The notes under the pieces are model-generated. The model had not been told where the DNA came from and ran no database searches. It worked only from the letters and a program-made list of their open reading frames with translations. From Paramyrothecium sp. XJ0827 (lineage: Eukaryota; Ascomycota; Sordariomycetes; Hypocreales; Stachybotryaceae): DNA of 64,000 bases. The DNA is taken from contig JAJFPB010000010.1 in NCBI GenBank assembly GCA_020881915.1, positions 372,001-436,000 of the forward strand. Direction: 5' to 3'. This document shows positions 12,106 to 22,214 of the stretch, one piece after another (position 1 is the stretch's first letter; the number at the start of each line of letters is the position of its first letter). The position numbers were made by a program, and so were the translations under genes.

Positions 12106-12810
12106 TGTCAGATCGGTTTTCTTCACTGATACGAACTACAGTAGATGCCGATGAGTGCACCTTTTATGCACAAGCCTTTTGCGAATTTAGGTCGCCAGAT
12201 AACCATACTGTCACATCCTAGATTCGAAAAACCGCAACTTTATCCACAAATATGCATTAATACTGCACGCATATGCTGTGTCGCCATGGCCTGTCTGGAA
12301 TATAGAGAATATGATTATTAAACAGATCATCTCGGCATGTGGAGTAAGCAGTTTCATGGTGTCCGGATCGTTGGGCCGTTGAGGCATGTTCAGTAATCAT
12401 CTCATCAAAGCCCCAGCGGACCCAGAACCGCTGGAAGTAAGGCACATATTCCGCCAAACAAGAAAGAGTTTGCATGAGGAACAGACGGATGCTTCATTGC
12501 CCAGTTCAGTAATCATCTAAGCATACAACACGATGCAGTGCCATTGCTGGCGTAGATCACTGTAAGTACGTCTTTCGGTTTAGGTAAAATGTGCATGCAG
12601 TTGGCTTACATTACATCATTGCCCAACTGATTGGCGACTTCTGTGAGTCGTGAGAGCCGCCGGTTGAGTGATTATAAGACAAGCGGCGTACAATGACTAC
12701 GGCCCTCAAGCTGTCAGATAATATACCAATACTTTCCGTGTTCATTTCCCCCATAACTTTCAAACCTTCCGACTACATTGGTTACGATCCTTCCCTTTTA
12801 CTTCACGAAG
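12106..12810. other. Intergenic, divergent promoters
   Basis: Separates the broken reductase (minus) from the tautomerase (plus), so both promoters should lie here. A 15-bp direct repeat (GTTCAGTAATCATCT) occurs near 12389 and 12504. No gene is recognised. Confidence 0.45.
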
Positions 12811-13224
12811 ATGCCCCTCTGGCTCAATTTCCACACCTCAGACACTTTTGTCGATGTTGCATCTAAGCAAGCCTTGACCAGGGACATTACATCATTCTAC
12901 ACGAGAATAGGACTTCCGGCCTTCTACGTGGTTGTCAACTTCATCCCCATGCACCGGGGAACAATGTGGATGGGAGGTGAATTGGTGGCCAGGCCATTTA
13001 TTAGGATTTCCATAGACCGCATCGCCGTCAGACTAGATAACGATGTTGGGATTTACCAACGAGTGACAGCTGGCTGTGGGAAGGTCATAAAGCCTCACAT
13101 AGTAGATAAAGGCTACGACTACGAATACCACATTGACGAGACGGAGAGGTATTTTTGGAGGATCAACGGCTTAATACCTCCACCATTTGGAGTAAATAAG
13201 AGAAGCTTTGGGCTCGTCTTATAA
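12811..13224 (+). CDS. Tautomerase-3 family (cis-CaaD/oxalocrotonate tautomerase-like) protein
   Basis: 137 residues of the fungal putative oxalocrotonate tautomerase family (PF14832 type). These enzymes use an N-terminal proline, freed by removal of the initiator Met, as the catalytic base. The start at 12811 is chosen over an upstream ATG at 12778 because it gives Met-Pro-Leu-Trp, placing Pro at position 1 of the mature protein. Conserved stretches are LTRDITSFYTRIGLPAFYV, VARPFIRISIDRIAV, KGYDYEYHIDETER and WRINGLIPPPFG. After PPPFG the frame ends in a short tail. In the +2 frame the DNA reads EKLWARLIKPVP after one TAA, which resembles the family C-terminus, so the last 20 or so residues may have been lost to a 1-nt deletion. 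The catalytic part is intact. The natural substrate is unknown. Confidence 0.8.
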   Translation: MPLWLNFHTSDTFVDVASKQALTRDITSFYTRIGLPAFYVVVNFIPMHRGTMWMGGELVARPFIRISIDRIAVRLDNDVGIYQRVTAGCGKVIKPHIVDKGYDYEYHIDETERYFWRINGLIPPPFGVNKRSFGLVL

Positions 13225-13607
13225 AACCCGTACCTTCCAAAAGTACAGCCAGACTTTGATCATTTTGAGTCAATTTGCTTTCATTAGCCAAGGAGCTCTG
13301 GCCGCCGAAAAGTTCAGGATGTTACTAGTAATCATGTCTAACTCTTTGACACCCTTTCCTCTTAGATGGAATGTTTACGGCACAGATACAGGGTATAGCA
13401 TCTGCAAACTCGTTGATGAATATCACACTCATGGCTCAATGAATGGGGAAGTAGAAACCCACAAACTATACAGTCAATCGTCTTACGTGGAGGGCCAACC
13501 TCGCTCCATTGTTGTATCATTTTAACATCTGTGTTTCTAACCACCAGGTAGCAGTTGTGCGTCTATGAGTTTTGATGCATTTGTTCAGCTGAACTTTCCT
13601 TTACAAA
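13225..13607. other. Intergenic, convergent
   Basis: 3' ends of the tautomerase (plus) and the rhodopsin-domain gene (minus). The start holds the out-of-frame remnant of the tautomerase C-terminus. Nothing else is recognised. Confidence 0.5.
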
Positions 13608-14810
13608 TCATGTACTTCCACCAATTTTTGCGGACCTGTGCTCATCTTCGAGATGCAACTCTTGCATCCGGAACTCTGCGACCTTGTGAATGACAGGCTC
13701 CCTGGACCCACCCGACTGTTCACTCCTGTTATCTATGGATCGTCGGGTTCGCGCTTCGATGACCGTGTCAGCGACGCCATATGTGTCGTCTCGGAGCCTA
13801 CTTGGACGAAAGCTCAACTTCGTGCCTGACAGCTGGCCGTAGCTATTAGGTCCATTGCTATTAGATCCAAAGAAAACTTTGTATATCGATATGGACAGGG
13901 CTAGGTTGGCGGCGATGATACCCAGAAATAGCTCTAGGTTGGACCATATGGCGGCAATTGCATACACCCCTACACAGCATTAGAATTTGTACCATGGCTT
14001 CGATGAGCATTGTTAGCAGAAGAGTAGGTGGACGAGCTCACATGTCAAATCCACGGTGACAATTCCCAGAGAAGTGGCTCTTGCAATACCGAATCCGGTG
14101 GCCAAGAGACCCAAGCTCATAAGGGCCCAAACTAGGGCTTTTTTCTTGAGGTTCATCCTCACATTCCATATGACCACCAAAGGCAGTAAAGAGCAAAGCA
14201 AGTCAGTAAGGATGGAGTACGCTGCCGCAACGTTAGCTGCCGTTATCTGAGTTGGACTGCACGATGATGTACCAATAGTAAAGTAAATGCTGTAGATACG
14301 TATCCTGTTGTCCCAACAGGTTGCACCCTTTCGCCAGTATCCCACAGGCTTGCACTCGGCCAGCAGAATGATAACAACACCGCCGTTAGTTATGACAAGC
14401 CCTAACATAACGGCGTATAATAAAATCCTCAACCAACTGTCGCTTCGGATCCGGAGGATAAGAAGGCATATTGAAATCTTCAACACGCATATACTGCTGA
14501 AAAGAAGGAGCTGGGCGTACCAGCCATACATGTTTGACAGCATATAATCCTCTGGATCAATATACCATCGGTGCCGTCCATTACCATGGTGTGATTGAGC
14601 AACTTGAGTGCCCAGCCTTACAATAGCAAGTATTGTTGCCAAGCAGATTGTGTAGTCGTCCCAACCCAACGCCCGGTTTTTGATCCTCGCAAACATGCGC
14701 AAACTTGTAGTGCCGATCACGAAGGCCATGAGAGTGCTCGATAGGGCCAATAGGACTACCCCAACATTCTCATCATGTGGTAGAGGGTCTGGTTTCGGAA
14801 TCGATGTCAT
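13608..14810 (-). CDS. Fungal rhodopsin-domain integral membrane protein, seven helices
   Basis: Three exons (14273-14810, 14042-14221, 13608-13969) give 359 residues with consistent phases. It has seven hydrophobic segments, beginning near residue 17 (VGVVLLALSSTLMAFVIG). These include the conserved LGWDDYTICLA after helix 1, YAQLLLFSSICVLKISICLL in helix 3, AYSILTDLLCSLLPLVVIW in helix 5 and WVYAIAAIWSNLELFLGII in helix 7. This is the PF20684-type family of Pezizomycotina, often paired with CFEM domains or pathogenesis receptors; no CFEM domain is present here. Intron 1 (14222-14272, 51 nt) is in frame and hides inside an open frame, but its removal joins the helix-5 motif correctly and it contains a CTAAC branch site. 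The polar tail of about 80 residues is cytosolic-like. The ligand, if any, is unknown. Confidence 0.82.
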
Positions 14811-16804
14811 GTTTGAGTATCAACCCCTGTGCAAAGGTTCGCTCTGGTTGAACTAAGATGGGAAGCTGGAATCGGGGTGGTGTAGCTGAACTCGTGTGGT
14901 ATAATAGAAGCAAATGAAAACCCGATCTAACACAATCGGATTGATGTTGAGCTCCTTTAATCAGCTTCGTATCAAATCGATGGGCAACAACTGTTTTTGG
15001 ATTTCAGGCAGAGGCGACTCCCCGCCCATATACTGGGCATACATGAGGGAAAGCCTTCCAGGGGTGTCAAGATCTTTGTCTTGCACGAAACGCTTTTTTT
15101 CCATCGCAGCTACTGCAGGCAGAGGGGTATTCTCTACACCGGTGACATGGGTTATGTTTTACATGTGTCATTTTCCATTCTCGACCCGTCCCCTGTTCGC
15201 TTGACAGGTTTCTACTTTAACGCTGATGGATTTCAACGCGAAATATCGAGGGGAAATGGTTGGTAAGACCGGGGTCTGCCCTTGACTTCATGCATGCGCC
15301 AGTGGCTCGGTAGACCTCCGACACCAGGGCTCCAGGGTCCTTTTCGTATTACATGCCCCCTCAAATGACTGATGGCCCAAGTCTGGATGAGCTGCAAGCC
15401 CAACGGCTTCTTGATTTGGACCATTTAAAAAAGGTCAAAAAAGGTTGCAGAGGTCAGATCCTGATGTAGTGCAAGCGCGTTCCTCTGCATCTGGCTCCTT
15501 GAATATGTGAAGTTGGCACAACAGGTCAGATGCATTTTTGCCAACAGGCGAAGATTGAGGCAATCAGTCGTCAAATTGAGACGAGTCCCTGAGATGTGGC
15601 TTTCCTTTGTTTAAGGAACCAACACAGTTTCCCGCGGTCGGACTTCGTCCGTGCTGTCTACCGTGATAGGAAGCGTTTGTTGGTTGGAGACCTGTCCATT
15701 GCGTAAGCGATAGCGGGACATGGAATAGATGAGTTTGTTATTGGGTGGCTAGCAACGCGCTGAAGATGTGAGACGGGCTCACTTCCATATCTAGTGGTAG
15801 GGCCGTGCGGGAATACTGATTGTGCTACACTTCAGAAAGCGTGATCGACAGGGTTTGCCGCGGAACATGGTGTGACTGACTGTTCCTAGGCAAGCGTGCG
15901 GCAGGGTCCTACTGACATATCCGGTGCAGCGCGACGAGAGCTGAATGCAGGCTATATCCTGGACAATGTTCCCCCGCTGCACTAATGCCAGAAGGAGTAT
16001 AGGTAAGATTGGATGAGAGGGTCCCTTCAGCTGTGCGTAAGATTGGACCGTTCGGGACCAAAAGACTAGTTACTTAATAACTCATCGGCATTATGACACC
16101 AGCTGTGCTTGAATAAGGGCTCGACAAGGTATCATCGGCCCGTGCCCGAGGGTTTAGCACCTGCATTAGCCTATCCGATGGCCTCCGGACAAGAGGGAAC
16201 TTCTGCTAGGCCTCAGAAAATGGCGACTGCCGAAAAGAAAAGGGTTGGTCGATTTCCTTGGGAAAGCACGCTATTAAGTTCATGCAGGGGTTGGTGGCCG
16301 GGTGTCCTCCCCATTTTTTGAAACCCTTCTGCAGCCTGCTGTCAGTGAGATGGCTCAAGGCTTTTCGTGTCAGCCTTCTTGTGCGAGTGATTGAGAGGGT
16401 GCTACCCCCAGAAACTCACACACCTCACAGTAGGACTCTTTGAGATTTCCTTGATCTAGTCACAGTTCAACAACGAGAATGAAGTTCAAGAGCTTGTATC
16501 TGGGAAGGAAGGTGTTGTACACGATGGTCGAAGTAACACCATGGTAGAATGCTCTAACCGAGAGCCGGCTAATACTCCACTGATGGGATACATTAACCCA
16601 CCGTCCCTTGCAAGTGGTTAATCAGCAATTGATCATCCTCTTCGCCGCCTTTACAAAAGCAGCCATCGCCGTCGAGGATGACAAGCAGGAGAGCTTGTCC
16701 GCCTGTCATTGCCCACCAGGTCTTGGCTGTTCATCAAGGGGAGTGACGAGTTCGACCACATCTGACAGCTCAATCTGCGTCGCTCCGTGACCAGCGCCCT
16801 GACA
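14811..16804. other. Intergenic, no gene recognised
   Basis: About 2 kb between the divergent rhodopsin-domain and GMC genes. Frames at 14914-15266, 15233-15424, 15791-15982 and 16109-16443 lack recognisable domains. A frame at 16608-16790 begins with a hydrophobic stretch but ends just before the GMC start and has no known family. A short perfect hairpin (CGGACTTCGTCCG) lies near 15639. No transposon ends are seen. Confidence 0.45.
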
Positions 16805-18684
16805 ATGCTCCCCATCATGAGCCCGTTGGCGCACTGTGCTGCTGTTCTGGGCATTTGTTCAGCCTTTTTGGCCACACCAGGGGCTTGCGCTAAGGCCTAC
16901 GACTATGTAAGTAGCAGCGGACCTAGACGTAGATCTAGTGGATTGAAAGACTGACTTTGGGGATACAGGTGATCGTTGGCGGAGGCACCGCAGGCAACGC
17001 GCTCGCGGCACGACTGAGCCTTGGCCTGCCACCCACCGCGTCGATTCTCCTTGTCGAAGCCGGTCCAGAAGCGCGCGACGAGCTGGTAATCAATGTGCCT
17101 GGCAGAAAAGGCACCGGTCTCGGCAGCAAATATGATTGGAACTTCACCACAACCGCTCAATCTGGGCTCAGGAACCGAGTGATCGGTGTGAATCGTGGCA
17201 AAGTACTCGGTGGAACATCGGCTCTTAATCTCCTTGTTTACGACAAGGCGGCCGAGGTTGAATATGATGCTTGGGAGGCGGCTGGCAACCCAGGATGGAA
17301 TTGGGCACTCCTGAGTGAGGCAATGACAAAATCGGAGAACTACACTGGTGGTCCGAAGGGCTCTGGCACAGACGGGCCGGTCCAGGCAGTAGTGAACCGA
17401 GTTGTGCCTGCTCACCAGGAGCTATTTATACCGGCTGTTACTAGCTCCTTCGATATTGCTGAGAATGAGGATTCTCTCCAAGGGCAACCTATTGGTGTCA
17501 TGTTCCAGCCAAGCAGCATCGATCCAACCACTTACAATCGGTCTTATAGTACCAATGCGTATCTTCCTCTGGTTGAGAATGCTGCCAACCTCAAAATTCG
17601 CACCAACGCGACAGTTGTCCGCATCAACTTCGAGCAGGTGACCAGAAAAAAGGTCAAGTACCAACACGCCAAGAGCATTACCTTGAGTGACGGCACTACT
17701 ATTGCTGCGAAAAGGGAAGTCATTCTTGCCGCCGGTGTAATTGGCACTCCTGGCCTCCTAGAACTGTCCGGCATTGGTCAGTCCAAGGTTTTGAAAGCGG
17801 CGGGTATCAAGCAGTTGATCAACCTACCCGGCGTGGGCGAGAATTACCAGGATCACCTCCGAGTGCAATCATCTTACCAATTGAGAGACAACTATACCTC
17901 ATTCGACATACTGAGGTACAACCAAACCTTTGCCGCAGCCGAACTGGTCAAGTGGCTCGCCGGGGACCTGTCATTATGGGATTACACTGCGAGTGGATAT
18001 GTGTTTGCCAATTGGCCTCAGATCGTCGGAGATGATTCCCAGCTAAAGGCCTTGGCTCGCAAGGCAGTAGGCAAATCTAAAGACGTGGGATTGCGCAAGA
18101 AGCTTGAGTTTCTAAATGACCTTTCGGTACCGCAAGTCGAAGTTATCTTCTCGGATGGTTACACTGGTGTCAAAGGATATCCTGCCAGCGGTTCTCCGCT
18201 ATTTGGCAAAGGATTCTTTACCCTTCTTGCAGGGCTGATGCATCCTTTGAGCCGAGGAACAGTTCACATCAACACAACCAGCCCCCTCGGAAAACCAATC
18301 ATTAACCCGAACTATCTCGACAACGAGCACGATATCGAGGCTATGGTGGAGCTGGCTAAACTCAACCGCCGCATCGCACTCTCCGAGCCATTACGCTCGG
18401 CCTGGATTTCTGAGTATGAACCTGGGTTGGAAAAGGTTCAGACTGATGCACAATGGCGTGATTTTGTGCTCAATACTACCTTGAGCATATTTCATCCTAT
18501 TGGAACTGCTGCCATGCTGCCTAAGAAAGATGGCGGTGTGGTAGACCCTCTGCTGAAGGTGTACGGAACCTCTAACTTGCGGGTTGTCGATGCTAGTATC
18601 ATTCCAGTGCAGCTTTCAGCACATCCGCAGACGGCTATATACGGCATTGCGGAAATAGCTGCTGATTTGATTCTGAGCGCTTGA
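16805..18684 (+). CDS. Secreted GMC oxidoreductase (FAD-dependent alcohol/choline dehydrogenase-like)
   Basis: 605 residues from two exons (16805-16906 and 16969-18684) with a 62-bp GT-AG intron. Exon 1 supplies a hydrophobic signal peptide (AAVLGICSAFLATPGACA) and then AYDY, which joins VIVGGGTAGNALAARLS, the FAD-binding Rossmann loop. GMC signature 1 (RGKVLGGTSALNLLVYDKA) and signature 2 (GVIGTPGLLELSGIG) are present. The C-terminal active site has HPIGTAAM and then RVVDASIIPVQLSAHPQTAIYGIAE with the expected His residues. These enzymes oxidise alcohols or sugars outside the cell and pass electrons to O2 or quinones. Many Asn-X-Ser/Thr sites fit secretion. Without exon 1 the FAD motif would start from a false Met at 16957. 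The frame is intact. The substrate is not predictable; aryl-alcohol or glucose oxidase activity are options. Confidence 0.92.
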
Positions 18685-19421
18685 AGATATATTTTTAATG
18701 AAATTAATTAGTTAAGAGGGCACACCGAAAGATTCAATGCATGGATGGATTCGCCAAATGTTCATATCATAGCATTTTATGATTTTCTGAACTCTTTACT
18801 GGTGACAACCAAGGCAGTTGGGCATCGTGAACCTCCGTAGTACCGTAGAGAATTGTAAGGGTGGTGTACTAAGCAGCTGCGACAGGGGACCCAATGAAAT
18901 GGTCTTGCTTTGAAGGATAGATGCAAATATAATCAGCTAAACTTAAGATCTTCGCAGATTTTCGTCGAGATCGTATTTTGTGATGCCCCCTCCCTCTATC
19001 ATTCTCCCCATTGCGCGTGATATACTGCAAGTTCTGTGACAGCACGCAATACCAGCCTCTAGCAAACGGCCGTGGTTCAACAAAGTCTCTCGCTAGATAA
19101 CAATGGTCATTAAGAAGCATTACTATTTAGCCTGGACTTCAGCATCTATTCATTTTTCGTAAGTTTGGTCCCGCATATCTATTGGATTGCTAATGAAAGA
19201 GCTTGGGTGTTCACATTTGCCCTCCAACACACCTCTGTTGAAATGCTAGAAGTCGACAGGCCTTTCAGTTGCTGGTAACTGTCATGAACCTGCCTGTGGG
19301 TATTGACCCTCCCTACTAAACCATTTTGATGGTTTTTATATCCATATTTAATAAACTTCAAAATGGGTCATCTAAGTCAGTTTTTCATAGGACATGCTTG
19401 GCCTTGACGGTTTGCTGAACC
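18685..19421. other. Intergenic, no gene recognised
   Basis: About 740 bp between the GMC stop and the first recognisable codons of the copper ATPase remnant. Earlier metal-binding domains expected for the ATPase family are not recognisable here. Confidence 0.5.
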
Positions 19422-21822
19422 GGCTTATCTGGGACTACCGAAAAGCTAGCAGCTCAATGCTCGCGTGTTTTCGATGGCATGACGGGTGCGTCCCAAGCAC
19501 GAGTTAATTTGTCATGGGCAACGGCGAAATAAACATTGATACTTCTATCACCAACACAGACGAAGTCATCAAGTTCGCCTCAACTGCAAGCGGCTTTTCT
19601 CTGAGCAAGATGGTCGGTGGGAACTACTTCTTGGACATTTTGGGCACGCCAGCGTTAGTAAAACGACTCGCTGACGAGAAGATCCGGGGCGTAACCAGCG
19701 TCGAGAGCATTGACAAATCTACCGTCCGAATTTCTTATGAGCCTACCGCGATTGGTGCTCGAGATCTTTACGGCCTTATCAATAACCGCGATGACTGCGG
19801 GGGTCTAACAAAGTCCACTGTTGATCCTCAGCTGGAGCACAGTCGTCGTCAAGTCTGGGATCAGCATATCAAGACGACCTTGGCAGCTGCGCTCACTATC
19901 CCGGTCGCCGTTCTCTCATGGCCGGACAATCTAGTGGACAAAACAACAGAAGGGTATTGTGTCGCTCATTCTGGGAACTTTGGCGCAGACGATTGCGATT
20001 CCCGAATTTTATCGCCCAGCTTTTTCGGCTTTATGGTACAGTCGGGCTGTCGAAATGGATATGCTTGTTGTGATGAGAATTACGGCAGCATACGCCTACT
20101 CGGTCATTGCTTTTTGGCTTTGAAATGGCTAATCAGCCACTCGAAGAAGGCCAATTCTTCGAGACAAGCACTATGCTCATTACCCTGATCCTCCTCGGTC
20201 GTCTCATTGCCGCTTTTGCGCATGTTACACGCTGTTACTGTCCTGTCTTTGAGATCTCGACAGAACAACACCGCCGTAATCGTCACAAAAGAGGGAGATT
20301 GCAACGTTGATGCCCGTCCGCTGCAGTATGGCGATCGATTCAGAATTCTTCCACATTCAGGCGTGCCTACAGACGGATTCATTGTTTCCGGGAGCACTGA
20401 GGCCAACGAGTCCATGCTTACTGGAGAGTCACTCCCTGTGCTAAAGGTAGAAGGTGATAACATGATTGCGGGCACAATCAACGGAGATGGCACCATGAAT
20501 GTCCAGCTTACTCGACTTCCTGGAAAGTACACGGTCACAGATATCGCTCAACTGGTGGAAGAGGCCGCGAAACCAAAGCCTCAGTTGCAAGTTCTAGCAA
20601 ACAAGGTTGCTGGATGGTTTGTCCCTGTGATGGCGGCCGTGGCTGTTCTCGTCCTAGTTGTCTGGGTTGCCTGCAATCTAGAGCTCCCTGATTACAGTGC
20701 AAGGAGGGCCGTCGGAAACGCGGTCACCTATGCGGTCGCCACTCTTGCCGTGGCTTGTCCTTGCGCTCTTGGTCTCGCCGTCCCAATGATTTTGGTCGTT
20801 GCTGGCGGAATCGGAGCCAAGGGTGGTGTTATCATCAAGTCAGCGGAAACAACAGAGCGCGCTCGCAAGACCACCGACGTCGTCTTCGACAAGACCGGAA
20901 CAATTACTGAATGCGATCTAGCTGTCGTGGAGCAGGTCATCCTTGATGAAGCTTATGAAAATCCCCACGACTTGACAAAAGCCATAGTAGCAGGAGGAAA
21001 GCATCCTGTTTCTGCTGCCGTGGAAAAGTTCTTGAAGACACATGCCAGCCAGCTAACGCTTGAGCTCAGTAACGTACAGGCCATTCCAGGCGCAGGCATT
21101 GAGGCCAGTTATCAAGGATCCAGGCTTCGAGCTGGGAACTCTCGGTGGACCAGGTGCGACAAAGAGCCACAAGTGAGCCGCCTTGAACAAGCTGGCTTGA
21201 CCACACTCACTATCACCAAGGATTCAAGACCCATAATTGCCTACGGCCTCAAAGCTCAAATACGCCCAGAGGCAAAACAGGTGATCGCTGACCTCAAAGC
21301 TCGGGGTATTGCTGTTATTGTATCTGGAGACCAAGTGTTGGCTGTGCAGACCGTAGCAGCCGCAGTTGGAATAAAACCTGAAAATGCAGTTGGCGAGCGA
21401 TCGCCGCCAGAGAAGCGAGACTACGTCTCTGCTCTAATGGAGGACAAAGCCAGGTATGTTCTTTCTGCGGCGATGGAACCAACGACGCGGTTGCTGTCGC
21501 CCAGGCGAATGTAGGAGCCCAGATGGGCGGCGGCTTGACCAGCAGCGATGTTACACAGGGTGCTGCGGACGTTGTTCTTATGGGAGGCCTTGAAGGGATT
21601 CCTTTCTTGTTGAACCTGAGCCGGTCGTCTTTCAATCGTATGGCATTCAACTTCGTTTGGTCAGGCATATACAATGTCCTCGCCGTTACTATGGCAAGTG
21701 GCGCCTGGGTCCGCTTCCGAATCCCACCCCGATACGCTGGCTTGGGCGAGATGGTCAGTGTTGTGCCTGTCATTTTGGCTGCGGTCTCCCTGTTCCTTGT
21801 AAATTACAAGAACCGTGGCTAG
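19422..21822 (+). pseudogene. Copper-transporting P1B-type ATPase, multiple frameshifts
   Basis: In working form this would be a membrane pump moving Cu+ with ATP. The remains run from part of a metal-binding domain ([12 protein letters not shown], about 19535) through PEFYRPA and the dephosphorylation motif TGES (about 20420). They continue with the membrane copper site CPC (20756-20764), the phosphorylation site DKTGT (20888-20902) and the hinge GDGTND (21469-21486), then the last helices. Five frame changes are needed: near 19524 (-1), 19946-19951 (+1), 20111-20116 (+1, in a run of five T), 20226-20230 (+1) and 21458-21463 (-1). Conserved residues continue across each, so introns cannot explain them. 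The last shift falls just before GDGTND. The N-terminus is also short compared with the family, which usually has several metal-binding domains. The most upstream part (19422-19523) is less certain. Confidence 0.88.
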
Positions 21823-22214
21823 GGGACAGACCACTCAGTGTCAGGTGCTGCCACGACGTTCTCGCAGGAGGTGGAATCTTTCATGGCATCAGTTATAACG
21901 AGGGGGGCTGGGCTGAGGAACCGGGTTTATGTATGTGTCTCATACTTCGTTTGAAAGCGACGCGATAGAGAATAAATAGCACTGCACCCTCCAATTCTTG
22001 GTCAGCTGCTTTGATTTGGCTCATGCGGCTTCGTTTCTGCCTTCCCCTCTTGGCATGCAAAGGATCAGCTATGAATCCCTGTTCTCCTTAATCACCCAAC
22101 CCACCCGTGGCCAACCCCTGTCTGCCAAGCGGCTCAGCCGCTGACGAGCAATTTTATCCACAAGCTTGACGCCAAAGCTTGACCTGACTCCTGTCAGCAT
22201 ACTTCACACTTGTC
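21823..22214. other. Intergenic
   Basis: Separates the ATPase remnant from the ankyrin gene and would hold the ankyrin gene promoter. Nothing specific is seen. Confidence 0.5.

Noticed and set aside
12778..12810. Upstream ATG as tautomerase start
   Set aside because: Would bury the catalytic N-terminal proline; the family needs Met-Pro at the start, which 12811 gives.
13208..13525. 105-codon frame after the tautomerase
   Set aside because: Out of frame with the family C-terminus and without a domain.
16608..16790. Small frame with a hydrophobic start just before the GMC gene
   Set aside because: No cleavage-site context or family; more likely part of the GMC upstream region.
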